Shown: piece after piece, positions 1 through 6,742 of the stretch
Layout of the letters: every line of letters begins with the position of its first letter
Position numbering within the stretch: position 1 is the first letter of the stretch
Assembly (NCBI GenBank): GCA_026416655.1
Contig: JAOAES010000095.1
Span: 1 to 14,977 of the forward strand
Length of the DNA stretch: 14,977 nt
Direction: 5' to 3'
Source of the DNA: Fimbriimonadales bacterium
Lineage (GTDB): Bacteria; Armatimonadota; Fimbriimonadia; Fimbriimonadales; GBS-DC
Position numbers and translations under genes: made by a program
Notes under the pieces: model-generated
Database searches by the model: none
The model's input: the letters and a program-made list of their open reading frames with translations, nothing else
What the model was told of the DNA's origin: nothing

Positions 1-452
1 GGGTCGGCAAGGGGACCTTCTACTGCGCCGCCGATGGGGTTCACCCGATCCAGCACATAGAAGGGGATCTTGCGCTCGGCGGCGGCTTCCATCGCCAGCC
101 CCATCGTAGAGATGTAGGTGTAGTAGCGCGCGCCGATGTCCTGAATATCGAAAATCAGCGCGTCCAAGTTGGTGAGTTGCTGGGGGGTGGGCTTCCTGCG
201 CTCGCCATAGAGACTGTAGATAGGCAATCCCGTGCGCTCGTCGACGCCGTCGGGCACATTCTCGTCCAGTTGCCCGCGAATGCCGTGCTCGGGGCTGAAC
301 AGCGCGCCTATCGTGATTCCCAGACGCTGGAGTTTGTCGAGCAAAGGCTCGCGTTCGGCGGTCAACCCCGTGTGGTTCGTAATCACGCCGACGCGCAGTC
401 GCTTCAGCTCGCTCAGATGCTCGTCCAGCCGATCGATGCCGTTTTTGACCAT
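1..452 (-). CDS. namZ: NamZ-like exo-beta-N-acetylmuramidase (DUF1343), 5' part only
   Basis: The first 150 residues are in the window; the rest lies beyond the left edge. Two DUF1343 signatures are visible: SPEHGIRG (about residues 53-60) and ALIFDIQDIGARYYTYISTM (about 98-117), followed by VLDRVNPIGG and VEGP (about 133-146). Characterised NamZ enzymes release terminal MurNAc from peptidoglycan fragments during wall recycling. The start is the ATG at 452-450; reading upstream in frame I see no other ATG, GTG or TTG close by, and the Shine-Dalgarno sequence is weak. No signal peptide is visible: the protein begins MVKNGIDRLDEH and enters the first strand (RVGVITNHTG) at once. Many family members are exported, so this one may be cytoplasmic. 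It diverges from deoC. The family call is confident; the exact substrate is inferred. Confidence 0.88.
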   Translation of the reverse strand, partial: MVKNGIDRLDEHLSELKRLRVGVITNHTGLTAEREPLLDKLQRLGITIGALFSPEHGIRGQLDENVPDGVDERTGLPIYSLYGERRKPTPQQLTNLDALIFDIQDIGARYYTYISTMGLAMEAAAERKIPFYVLDRVNPIGGAVEGPLAD

Positions 453-508
453 TTGTATCTCGCTCGAAGCATACCTGACGAAAAGCAGGAATCCGGCGGC
501 AGTTCTCG

Positions 509-514
509 TATAAT
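509..514 (+). promoter_or_regulatory. -10 box TATAAT of deoC, possibly bidirectional
   Basis: A perfect TATAAT ends 6 nt before the deoC ATG, which would place the transcription start on or next to the start codon. No convincing -35 is seen at 16-18 bp spacing. The opposite strand reads CTATTATAC here, so the same A/T core could also serve the divergent namZ gene with a leader of about 50 nt. Both roles are inferred from sequence only. Confidence 0.55.
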
Positions 515-520
515 AGTTCC

Positions 521-1558
521 ATGCCTGTGTTGACGCCTGTGAAGCGCGCGGCACCGACGCCGCCCATTCCCTTCGGGGAGCTGCTGGGGGTTGACCTTGC
601 GGATCGTTCGGCGGTGCGCCGTCGGATACCCCAAGCAGGTCGGTTGTGGCGCACGGTTCCGCCCGTGAATGCCTATGAACTGCAGCAGCGTTGCGACTGG
701 CTCAGCAAGCGGAGCATCAAGACGCGCAGCAAGCTTCAGGCGTTGCGCCTTGCGGTGAGCATGTGCGACCTGACGACGCTGGAGGGGGCGGACACGGTGG
801 AGAAGGTGCGCCGTTTGTGCAGTCGCGCGCGCAACCCCTACACGCCGCGCGAGGGAATGCCCGACGCTGAAGCGGTGGCTGCGCCGCCCGTCGCCGCCGT
901 GTGCGTGTACCCCACCTTCATCGCCGTTGCGAAAGAGGCGCTGCAGGGCACAAGCGTCAAAGTGGCTGCGGTCGGCACCGCGTTCCCCTCAGGGCAATAC
1001 CCGTTTCATCTGCGCCTCGCCGATGTGAGATGGGCGGTGCGCGAGGGCGCGGATGAAATCGATATGGTCATCAATCGCGGCGCGTTTCTGCAGGGCGACT
1101 ATCGGCGCGTGTTCGACGAGATTGCGAAGGTGAAAGACGCCTGTGGCGAGCGCGTCCATCTCAAAGTGATTCTGGAAACCGGCGAGCTGGGCGACTACGA
1201 CGCGATTCGCAAGGCGTCCCACATCGCGCTGATGGCGGGCGCGGACTTCATCAAGACCAGCACGGGCAAGATTCAGCCCGCCGCGACGCTCCCTGCGACG
1301 CTGGTGATGCTGGAAGCAATTCGCGACTTCTATGACGCCACGGGACGCGCCGTCGGCATGAAGCCTGCGGGGGGCATCCGCACGGCGAAAGACGCAATAC
1401 GCTACCTGGTGCTGCTGCACGAAACGCTCGGCGAGGAGTGGCTCACGCCCGACCGGTTCCGCTTCGGCGCGAGTTCGCTGCTGAACGACCTGCTGCGCCA
1501 GATAGTCAAGCAACTCACGGGCAGCTATCGCGCCGAGGAGGAGTTCGCGTATGACTGA
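521..1558 (+). CDS. deoC: Deoxyribose-phosphate aldolase, long form (DERA)
   Basis: 345 residues. It catalyses reversible cleavage of 2-deoxyribose-5-phosphate to glyceraldehyde-3-phosphate and acetaldehyde, in deoxynucleoside catabolism. The class I aldolase machinery is visible: Asp181 in EIDMVIN, the Schiff-base Lys245 in FIKTSTGK, and Lys281 in GMKPAGGIRT. These correspond to E. coli D102, K167 and K201. The protein is about 90 residues longer than E. coli DeoC. The added N-terminus (DLTTLEGADT at 83-92) and the C-terminal part (LGEEWLTPDRFRFGASSLLNDLLRQI, about 303-328) resemble the eukaryotic DERA type rather than the short bacterial form. The start is the first ATG after a -10 box and has no Shine-Dalgarno sequence, so translation may be leaderless. 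No other deo genes are nearby. Confidence 0.95.
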   Translation: MPVLTPVKRAAPTPPIPFGELLGVDLADRSAVRRRIPQAGRLWRTVPPVNAYELQQRCDWLSKRSIKTRSKLQALRLAVSMCDLTTLEGADTVEKVRRLCSRARNPYTPREGMPDAEAVAAPPVAAVCVYPTFIAVAKEALQGTSVKVAAVGTAFPSGQYPFHLRLADVRWAVREGADEIDMVINRGAFLQGDYRRVFDEIAKVKDACGERVHLKVILETGELGDYDAIRKASHIALMAGADFIKTSTGKIQPAATLPATLVMLEAIRDFYDATGRAVGMKPAGGIRTAKDAIRYLVLLHETLGEEWLTPDRFRFGASSLLNDLLRQIVKQLTGSYRAEEEFAYD

Positions 1559-1585
1559 CCATCCAGTTAAATGACGCGCCAATTT

Positions 1586-1600
1586 GTAGCAAAAGTAGCA
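1586..1600 (+). promoter_or_regulatory. Direct repeat GTAGCA-AAA-GTAGCA upstream of the pseudopilin promoter
   Basis: Two identical GTAGCA hexamers (1586-1591 and 1595-1600) lie 9 bp apart, centred about 28 bp upstream of the TATAAT at 1619. They overlap the place where a -35 element would be, and no good -35 is visible. A tandem activator or repressor site is possible, but the motif is short and could be chance. Confidence 0.25.
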
Positions 1601-1618
1601 GGAACAGGCAAAGTGATG

Positions 1619-1624
1619 TATAAT
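1619..1624 (+). promoter_or_regulatory. -10 box TATAAT of the pseudopilin-DUF58 unit
   Basis: A perfect TATAAT in the deoC-pseudopilin gap. It predicts a start near 1631 and a leader of about 140 nt before the pseudopilin ATG. No consensus -35 is visible at standard spacing. Confidence 0.5.
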
Positions 1625-1643
1625 ACAATCACCGCCCGGGGAC

Positions 1644-1743
1644 ATCTCGCGGAGAGACAGGGAGCGCGTTCTGCCAAACCGAGACGGCAGTGCATGCGCC
1701 GTTTCTTTACTGCGAGATTCAGAAACCCACTGCGGGCAGCGGG
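1644..1743 (+). promoter_or_regulatory. Candidate structured 5' leader of the pseudopilin gene
   Basis: Nested complementary segments build one long imperfect stem-loop: 1644-1652 with 1710-1718 (9 pairs, one G-U), 1654-1658 with 1701-1705 (one G-U), 1664-1667 with 1696-1699, and 1671-1675 (CTGCC) with 1686-1690 (GGCAG), closing a 10-nt loop AAACCGAGAC. A second hairpin follows: 1726-1732 with 1737-1743 (one mismatch, 4-nt loop), ending about 16 nt before the Shine-Dalgarno at 1760-1766. The pairs were found by eye. I do not recognise a known riboswitch class; it lacks the conserved GEMM-I (cyclic di-GMP) core. It could be a regulatory leader, an mRNA-stabilising element or a dispersed repeat. 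Confidence 0.4.
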
Positions 1744-1773
1744 AGTCTATACACCTATCGAGGAGGAACGCTT

Positions 1774-2643
1774 ATGCGAAGAGGCTTTACTTTGATAGAG
1801 CTGTTGGTCGTTATCGCCATTATTGCGATTCTTGCGGCGATACTGTTCCCCGTGTTTGCGCAAGCGCGCGAAGCCGCGCGCAAGACCCAGTGCTTGAGCA
1901 ACGGCAAAAACTGGGCGCTCGCCATTCAGATGTATGTCTCTGACCACGACGACAGGTTCCCCTTCGCCATCTACGACACAGCGTTCAACAGCGCAGGGCA
2001 ACGCTGCCAGTTCACCATGATTACGGCAACTTATCCTTACGCCAAGAACAAGGATATTTTGCTCTGCCCATCGGATGGACAGCCGATGGACCTACACGGC
2101 GGCATCCTGGCGCTCTCCAGTACGCTCCAGACACCCGGCGGTGAGTGCGCGCAGATTGGGAGACTGAGTTACATGTTCAACTTCGACGTCGCCATCCCGG
2201 GACAGCATATTTTGAACACCGACTGGAACACGAATCCCGCTAAGCGCAACCCGGTGAGCATGGCAGAGATGAAGTTCCCGGCGGAAACGATTATGATGTT
2301 CGACGGGCACTTGATGATTCTGTTCAACGGCAATTGTGGCAGCGTGCTTGGGATGGACACGCTGGAGGTGCCGATTCAGGCGCGCCATACGGAGACCGTG
2401 ATGGCGAACTACGCCGACGGACACTCGAAAGTGCTGAAGGTGCGTCGTGATCGCCCCGCCTGCAACTACAGCTACCTGACCGGCAACACGCTTAACTCGC
2501 TCCGTAATGCGCAGCCGTGGTGCTTGGGCGAGGGTCCCTATCTGCGGCGTTGCGGGCAGAGCGCGCCGCGCCCGTGCGTGTTCCAGGTGCAAGGTCTCGT
2601 CGACGAGGACAATCTGGGCAAGTGCTACACGCCGTCGCGGTAG
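1774..2643 (+). CDS. Type II secretion / type IV pilus-like pseudopilin with H-X9-DG signature
   Basis: 289 residues. The class III prepilin leader is MRRG with cleavage before Phe5, Glu9 is the conserved mature Glu5, and residues 5-28 form the hydrophobic N-terminal helix. FPVFAQAREAARKTQCLSN follows directly. The motif H205-X9-D215-G216 (HTETVMANYADG) is the signature of the large family of processing-associated pseudopilin-like proteins expanded in Armatimonadota and Planctomycetes. About 70 residues follow the motif, and this tail holds five cysteines (about 230, 250, 260, 268, 284), with five more earlier, so disulphides are likely after export. The role is probably a surface or secreted protein delivered by a pilin-like pathway; the specific function is unknown. 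The ATG at 1774 is chosen because GAGGAGG sits 7 nt upstream; an in-frame ATG at 1690 would bury the prepilin leader 28 residues inside. Confidence 0.9.
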   Translation: MRRGFTLIELLVVIAIIAILAAILFPVFAQAREAARKTQCLSNGKNWALAIQMYVSDHDDRFPFAIYDTAFNSAGQRCQFTMITATYPYAKNKDILLCPSDGQPMDLHGGILALSSTLQTPGGECAQIGRLSYMFNFDVAIPGQHILNTDWNTNPAKRNPVSMAEMKFPAETIMMFDGHLMILFNGNCGSVLGMDTLEVPIQARHTETVMANYADGHSKVLKVRRDRPACNYSYLTGNTLNSLRNAQPWCLGEGPYLRRCGQSAPRPCVFQVQGLVDEDNLGKCYTPSR

Positions 2644-2652
2644 TGCCTCTCT

Positions 2653-3963
2653 GTGATTCTCACCTATCGAGCGTGGATTCTGCTGGGCGTGGGCGGGCTG
2701 GTCGCCCTGATTGGGGCAGCCCGCCCTGCTTTGTTGGGACTGACGCTCCTTATCGACCTGCTCGCGATTCTGACGATTACGGTCGACGCGCTCACTTTGC
2801 CCCGAGCGGCGGCGTTTCGCGTGCAGAGACGGCGTGAGCGCGTGCTGTCGCTTGGCGCGGCGAATCGGATTGAGCTGCATTTAGAGCATACGCTCACCAC
2901 GCCGCGTCGCGCTCGTTTGCGTGATGAGCCGCCCCCCTTGTGCGACTACGACCAGCGCGAGTTCATCCTCATGCTGCAGCCCAACCAGCCTGCCCAAGTC
3001 GCCTATCACCTCACCCCGCGCTATCGGGGCGAGGCGCGTTTTGAGGATGTGTTCCTGCGCGTGGAGGGGCGGTTCGGTCTGACCGCGCGCGACTATCGCC
3101 TGCCCGCCCGCGAAACTGCGCCTGTGTATCCTAACCTGCTCCAGATGCGCGAGTACGACCTGCTGCGCCATCGCGGACGCCTGCAACAGATGGGCTTTCG
3201 GCAGCTACGCCTGCGTGGGCAGGGAACCGAGTTCGAATCGCTGCGTGAATATACCCCCGACGACGAGTTCCGCCGAATCGACTGGAAAGCCACCGCCCGA
3301 CGCGGCAAGCCCATCGTGCGCGACTATCAAACCGAACGCAGCCAGAATGTAATCCTGATGCTGGACGCGGGGCGCAACATGCTCGCGGAAGTGGAGGGCA
3401 AACGCAAGTTCGACGCCGTGCTGAACACCGCGCTGATGCTTGCTTATGTCGCGGCGCAGATGGACGACAAGGTGGGCGCGCTCGTCTTCGCCGACGAGAT
3501 TGACCTGTTCAGTCCCCCGCAGCGCGGCAGGGCGCAGGTGGGCAAACTGGTGGACGCCCTGCACGATGCGCAGCCCCGCCTCGTCGAATCGGACTACCTC
3601 TACGCCGCGACCTACTTAGCCAAACGCTGGCGCAAACGCTCGCTGATTGCGCTGTTCACCGATTTGATTGACCCCGATGCCTCGCGGATGGCGCTACACG
3701 CGCTGGGCACGCTGGCGCGGCAGCATCTGTGTGTGGCGATTACTGTCTCGGACCCGCGCTTGCACGCATGGAGCCAGCAGACGCCCAGCACGCCCTCTGA
3801 ACTCTACCGCCGCGCCGTCGCCCTCCAGACACTGGACGACCGGCTCGCCGCGATGCGCACCCTGGAGCGCATGGGCATCCACTGCATCGACGCCGAACCC
3901 GATACGCTCGTGGCGAACCTGGTGAACTACTACCTGCAGGTGAAGGCGCGCGGGGGATTATAG
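2653..3963 (+). CDS. DUF58 domain protein (degenerate vWA-type), membrane anchored
   Basis: 436 residues. Two hydrophobic segments lie at about residues 7-23 and 26-45. A beta-rich linker follows, then the DUF58 core: EYTPDDEFRRIDWKATARRG (about 199-218) and the start of the vWA-like fold (VILMLDAGRNM, about 233-243), with FTDLIDPD later (about 335-342). The usual MIDAS DxSxS is replaced by DAGRN, so classical metal coordination looks lost. DUF58 proteins usually sit beside a MoxR AAA+ ATPase and transglutaminase-like genes; none is in this window, so the partner must be elsewhere. The start is a GTG 9 bp after the pseudopilin stop, without a clear Shine-Dalgarno, so co-transcription or coupling with the upstream gene is likely. 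The family call is strong; the cellular role is poorly known. Confidence 0.88.
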   Translation: MILTYRAWILLGVGGLVALIGAARPALLGLTLLIDLLAILTITVDALTLPRAAAFRVQRRRERVLSLGAANRIELHLEHTLTTPRRARLRDEPPPLCDYDQREFILMLQPNQPAQVAYHLTPRYRGEARFEDVFLRVEGRFGLTARDYRLPARETAPVYPNLLQMREYDLLRHRGRLQQMGFRQLRLRGQGTEFESLREYTPDDEFRRIDWKATARRGKPIVRDYQTERSQNVILMLDAGRNMLAEVEGKRKFDAVLNTALMLAYVAAQMDDKVGALVFADEIDLFSPPQRGRAQVGKLVDALHDAQPRLVESDYLYAATYLAKRWRKRSLIALFTDLIDPDASRMALHALGTLARQHLCVAITVSDPRLHAWSQQTPSTPSELYRRAVALQTLDDRLAAMRTLERMGIHCIDAEPDTLVANLVNYYLQVKARGGL

Positions 3964-3981
3964 CACGCCCGCTCCAGCAGG

Positions 3982-4015
3982 TATACTATCCTGCGCCCAT
4001 CGCAGGGCAGGAGAG
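3982..4015 (+). promoter_or_regulatory. Promoter -10 TATACT, start-site hairpin and RBS of the MutL-type gene
   Basis: TATACT at 3982-3987 predicts a start near 3994. A 6-bp hairpin CCTGCG/CGCAGG (3990-3995 and 4001-4006, loop CCCAT) lies at the very start of the expected mRNA. AGGAGAG at 4009-4015 is a ribosome binding site for the ATG at 4023. No clear -35 is visible, and the site lies just after the DUF58 stop codon. Confidence 0.45.
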
Positions 4016-4022
4016 AGAGCCT

Positions 4023-5798
4023 ATGGCGGAAGTGCGCTCGATATTGGCGACGGACTGCGGCAGCACGACCACGAAAGCGATACTGATTGAGAAGCGCGGC
4101 GAGGAGTACCGACTTGTCAATCGCGGCGAAGCCCCGACCACCGTCGAAGCCCCCTTCGACGATGTGACGATTGGCGTGCTGAACGCCACGCGCGAACTGG
4201 AAGACCTCACCGGGCGCAAACTGATTCAGGATGGCAAGATTCTCACGCCCCAACTCGACGAAAAGCATGGCGTAGATTTGTATTTATCGACCTCCAGTGC
4301 GGGCGGTGGGTTGCAGATGATGGTGATGGGCGTGGTGCGTCAGATGTCCGCCGAGAGCGCACAACGCGCCGCCCTCGGCGCCGGCGCGATTATCATGGAC
4401 GTCATCGCTATCGACGATGGGCGCAAAGATTATCAGAAAATCCAACGCCTGCGCGAACTGCGTCCTGACATCGTGCTGCTGTCGGGCGGCACGGACGGCG
4501 GCACGATAACGCACTTGGTGGAGCTGGGCGAGCTACTCATCGCCGCCGACCCACGCCCCCGCTTCGGCACGATGAACCTGCCCGTGATTTTCGCTGGCAA
4601 CAAAGACGCCCGCGAAGAGATCCAGCACCTTCTCGGTGAACGCTTCGATCTGCGCATCGTGGATAACCTGCGCCCCGACTTAGACCGCGAAAACCTCGGT
4701 CCTGCACGCGAGGCGATTCACGAACTCTTCTTAGAGCATGTGATGCAGCAGGCGCCCGGCTATTCCAAACTGATGACCTGGACCTCCGCCGACATCATGT
4801 CCACCCCCAACGCCGTCGGCAAGATTATGGTGACCATCGCCGAGCAGCGCGGGATTAATATTCTGGGCGTGGATATCGGCGGCGCGACGACCGATGTGTT
4901 CTCGGTGTTCGACGGCAACTACACCCGTACCGTGAGCGCGAATCTGGGGATGAGCTACTCGATTTGTAATGTGATGCTGGAAGCGGGCATTCCCAACATC
5001 TACCGCTGGCTCCCGTTCGATATCGAGGAGTACGAAGTGCGCAACCGCCTGCGCAACAAGATGATTCGCCCCACGACGATTCCGCAGACCTACGAAGACC
5101 TGCTGCTGGAGCAGGCGGTGGCGCGGGAGGCGTTGCGCCTGGCGTTCATCCACCACAAGCAGCTCGCCCGTGGCTTGAAAGGTGTGCAGCAGCAACGCAC
5201 AATTGGCGAGGCACTGGAGCAGACCGAGACGGGCAGAACGCTTGTGAACATGATGAAGCTGAACATGATTGTCGGCAGCGGTGGCGTGCTGAGCCACGCG
5301 CCCAAACGCGCCCAGTCTGCCCTGATGATGATGGACGCCTACCAGCCTGAAGGCGTCACGATGCTGGCGGTGGACTCGATTTTCATGATGCCCCAGCTGG
5401 GCGTGCTGTCGACGGTGCATCCCGAAGCCGCGGCGCAGGTGTTCGACCGCGACTGCTTGATTCGGCTTGGCGCCTGCGTTGCACCTGTGGGGCAAGGCAA
5501 GGAGGGCGAGCCGTGCGTGACCGTGGAGTATAACGGCAAGAGCGAGACTTTTCGGTACGGCGAGCTGCGCGTGTTGCCGCTGGGCGTCGGCGAAACCATC
5601 GAGGCGACCATCCGTCCGGCGCGCAACTTCGATGTCGGCGCAGGCAAAGGAAAACCCATCGAGGCGACTCTGGAAGGCGGTGTGGTGGGCGTGGTGGTAG
5701 ATGCGCGCGGGCGCCCGTTGGATCTGCCACCCCACAGCGTAGTGCGTCGCCGCAAGCTCATCGAATGGCTGAGCGCGCTGGGGCTGCCAACGCCCTAA
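4023..5798 (+). CDS. Glutamate mutase L (MutL)-type ASKHA ATPase
   Basis: 591 residues. The nucleotide-binding motifs of the actin/Hsp70/sugar-kinase fold are visible: DCGSTTTKA (11-19, phosphate 1), VDIGGATTDVFS (283-294, phosphate 2) and IVGSGGVLSH (416-425, adenosine motif). LLSGGTDGG (152-160) is also characteristic of MutL (PF13941). In clostridia MutL is encoded with the cobalamin-dependent glutamate mutase subunits, and related proteins accompany other B12 aminomutases; a chaperone or reactivase role is the usual proposal. Here no mutase subunit gene lies in the window. The protein carries a C-terminal extension of about 120 residues (roughly 470-591, predicted beta-rich) beyond the length I recall for clostridial MutL. 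Its own promoter and RBS lie upstream. Glutamate mutase itself may not be the client, so I give no symbol. Confidence 0.85.
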   Translation: MAEVRSILATDCGSTTTKAILIEKRGEEYRLVNRGEAPTTVEAPFDDVTIGVLNATRELEDLTGRKLIQDGKILTPQLDEKHGVDLYLSTSSAGGGLQMMVMGVVRQMSAESAQRAALGAGAIIMDVIAIDDGRKDYQKIQRLRELRPDIVLLSGGTDGGTITHLVELGELLIAADPRPRFGTMNLPVIFAGNKDAREEIQHLLGERFDLRIVDNLRPDLDRENLGPAREAIHELFLEHVMQQAPGYSKLMTWTSADIMSTPNAVGKIMVTIAEQRGINILGVDIGGATTDVFSVFDGNYTRTVSANLGMSYSICNVMLEAGIPNIYRWLPFDIEEYEVRNRLRNKMIRPTTIPQTYEDLLLEQAVAREALRLAFIHHKQLARGLKGVQQQRTIGEALEQTETGRTLVNMMKLNMIVGSGGVLSHAPKRAQSALMMMDAYQPEGVTMLAVDSIFMMPQLGVLSTVHPEAAAQVFDRDCLIRLGACVAPVGQGKEGEPCVTVEYNGKSETFRYGELRVLPLGVGETIEATIRPARNFDVGAGKGKPIEATLEGGVVGVVVDARGRPLDLPPHSVVRRRKLIEWLSALGLPTP

Positions 5799-5910
5799 CC
5801 CCACTCGTGGCACGGGCGTCCTCGCCCGTGCATACGCATGGCTGAGCGCGCTGGGGCTGCCCACGCCCTAACCCCCTTCGCGGCACGGACGTCCCCGCCC
5901 GTGCATACCC
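5765..5910 (+). repeat. 73-bp tandem duplication of the MutL-type gene's 3' end plus hairpin
   Basis: Copy 1 is 5765-5837 and copy 2 is 5838-5910; they differ at seven positions by direct comparison. Copy 1 contains the last 11 codons and stop of the gene; copy 2 repeats them out of reading frame, downstream of the real stop. Each copy ends in an inverted repeat: 5810-5831 (GCACGGGCG, loop TCCT, CGCCCGTGC, perfect) and 5883-5904 (GCACGGACG, loop TCCC, CGCCCGTGC, one mismatch). There is no T-run, so these are not classical terminators; REP-like elements fit better. Confidence 0.9.
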
Positions 5911-6026
5911 AAAGGCGCACAAGCGGACACGACCTGTTATCTTTCCCTGCGTACCACTGCCGAGCGCATGGAATATCCCGTTGGGGAGTTCATCACCCTA
6001 TCAACACTTGGACGGGAGGATAATCT

Positions 6027-6539
6027 ATGCGACTCAAGGCATTGGGCGCCGTGGCGGCGCTGATTCTGGGAAGTGTGGCTTTTGCAGCGGTGATTGCAAC
6101 GCGCGTGCAGGCGCGTGGCTATGCCACAAACGCCTCGAATCATCGGCTCGATTTCCAGTTCAACGGGCTACATATGGACAATAACGGGAACCACCGTTAT
6201 GTCGGACAGGGCAGCTTCGCGTGGAGCGCGAACGGGCGCACCCAATCGATGCGCATCCGCTCCATCAGCTCCATCTCTGTTGAGGAGTCTGAAGAGGCGC
6301 GCGTGATTACCATTTCCGGCACGGGGCAACTGGGACGATGGGGCTTTGCATCGGGACGCCCCAGCAACAACCTCATTCAAGGTGATTTCAATGTAACCTT
6401 CACTGACAATAACGAGGGCAGCGATACCGTACAGTTCTCCTTCTCCAGCGGCTCTGGGTTGAACGCCTTCCATTACAACTTCTCTGGGCAGGTACAGTCG
6501 GGCACGCTGAATGTGCAGCAGTGGACGATAGATAACTAA
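6027..6539 (+). CDS. Small exported protein of unknown function
   Basis: 170 residues. Residues 1-30 look like a Sec signal peptide: positive MRLK, hydrophobic AVAALILGSVAFAAVIA, then a polar region; a membrane anchor is the alternative. The mature part is rich in Asn, Ser, Gly and aromatic residues, with alternating polar and hydrophobic stretches (FQFNGLHM, SMRIRSISSISV, NFSGQVQSGTLNVQQWTI), as expected for an extracellular beta-sandwich or barrel-like domain. It has no cysteines. I do not recognise a family. The start is supported by GGGAGGA ending 6 nt before the ATG. The gene stands alone between two repeat-bearing spacers, so it is probably monocistronic. Confidence 0.72.
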   Translation: MRLKALGAVAALILGSVAFAAVIATRVQARGYATNASNHRLDFQFNGLHMDNNGNHRYVGQGSFAWSANGRTQSMRIRSISSISVEESEEARVITISGTGQLGRWGFASGRPSNNLIQGDFNVTFTDNNEGSDTVQFSFSSGSGLNAFHYNFSGQVQSGTLNVQQWTIDN

Positions 6540-6593
6540 TACACTGCTACCTGTTGGGGAGTCTCAAACGCTCTGTTCACCTTCACCCCTCAT

Positions 6594-6641
6594 CCCCTCT
6601 CCCAGGCATTGGGAGAGGGGAGCCAGGTTCCCCCTCTCCCA
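6594..6641 (+). repeat. Three-arm repeat able to form two alternative hairpins
   Basis: CCCCTCTCCCA occurs at 6594-6604 and again at 6631-6641, with its exact reverse complement TGGGAGAGGGG between them at 6610-6620. The middle arm can pair with the first (11 bp, 5-nt loop) or with the third (11 bp, 10-nt loop), but not both. No T-run follows. It may be a dispersed G/C-rich repeat, a weak terminator for the small upstream gene, or an RNA switch ahead of the gene at 6743. Confidence 0.7.
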
Positions 6642-6742
6642 CTATGAGAGCGCAGGTTCGGCAGAAGCCGCTATGGGCGCCACTCTGCGATAGGAACATC
6701 TTACTGAACCACGAATCATAACCCTGCAGCAGGAGAACACCC

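Noticed and set aside
177..533. Plus-strand open frame of 118 codons at the left edge
   Set aside because: It is antisense to the NamZ reading frame, which carries clear DUF1343 motifs.
989..1645. 218-codon minus-strand open frame over deoC
   Set aside because: It is antisense to deoC, which has all catalytic residues. No Shine-Dalgarno, and low-complexity composition.
1644..1743. Cyclic di-GMP (GEMM) riboswitch before the pseudopilin
   Set aside because: GEMM elements occur near pilin genes, but the conserved GEMM-I core and receptor sequences are not seen here.
1690..1773. Upstream extension of the pseudopilin start
   Set aside because: It would put 28 residues before the MRRG prepilin leader; the ATG at 1774 has an excellent Shine-Dalgarno.
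2092..2880. 262-codon minus-strand open frame over the pseudopilin and DUF58 genes
   Set aside because: It crosses two real genes and is Arg/Gln/His-rich without domain features.
4731..5864. 377-codon open frame on the minus strand
   Set aside because: It lies antisense to the well-supported MutL-type gene. The translation is His/Gln/Arg-rich without a recognisable domain, a usual by-product of GC-rich codon bias.
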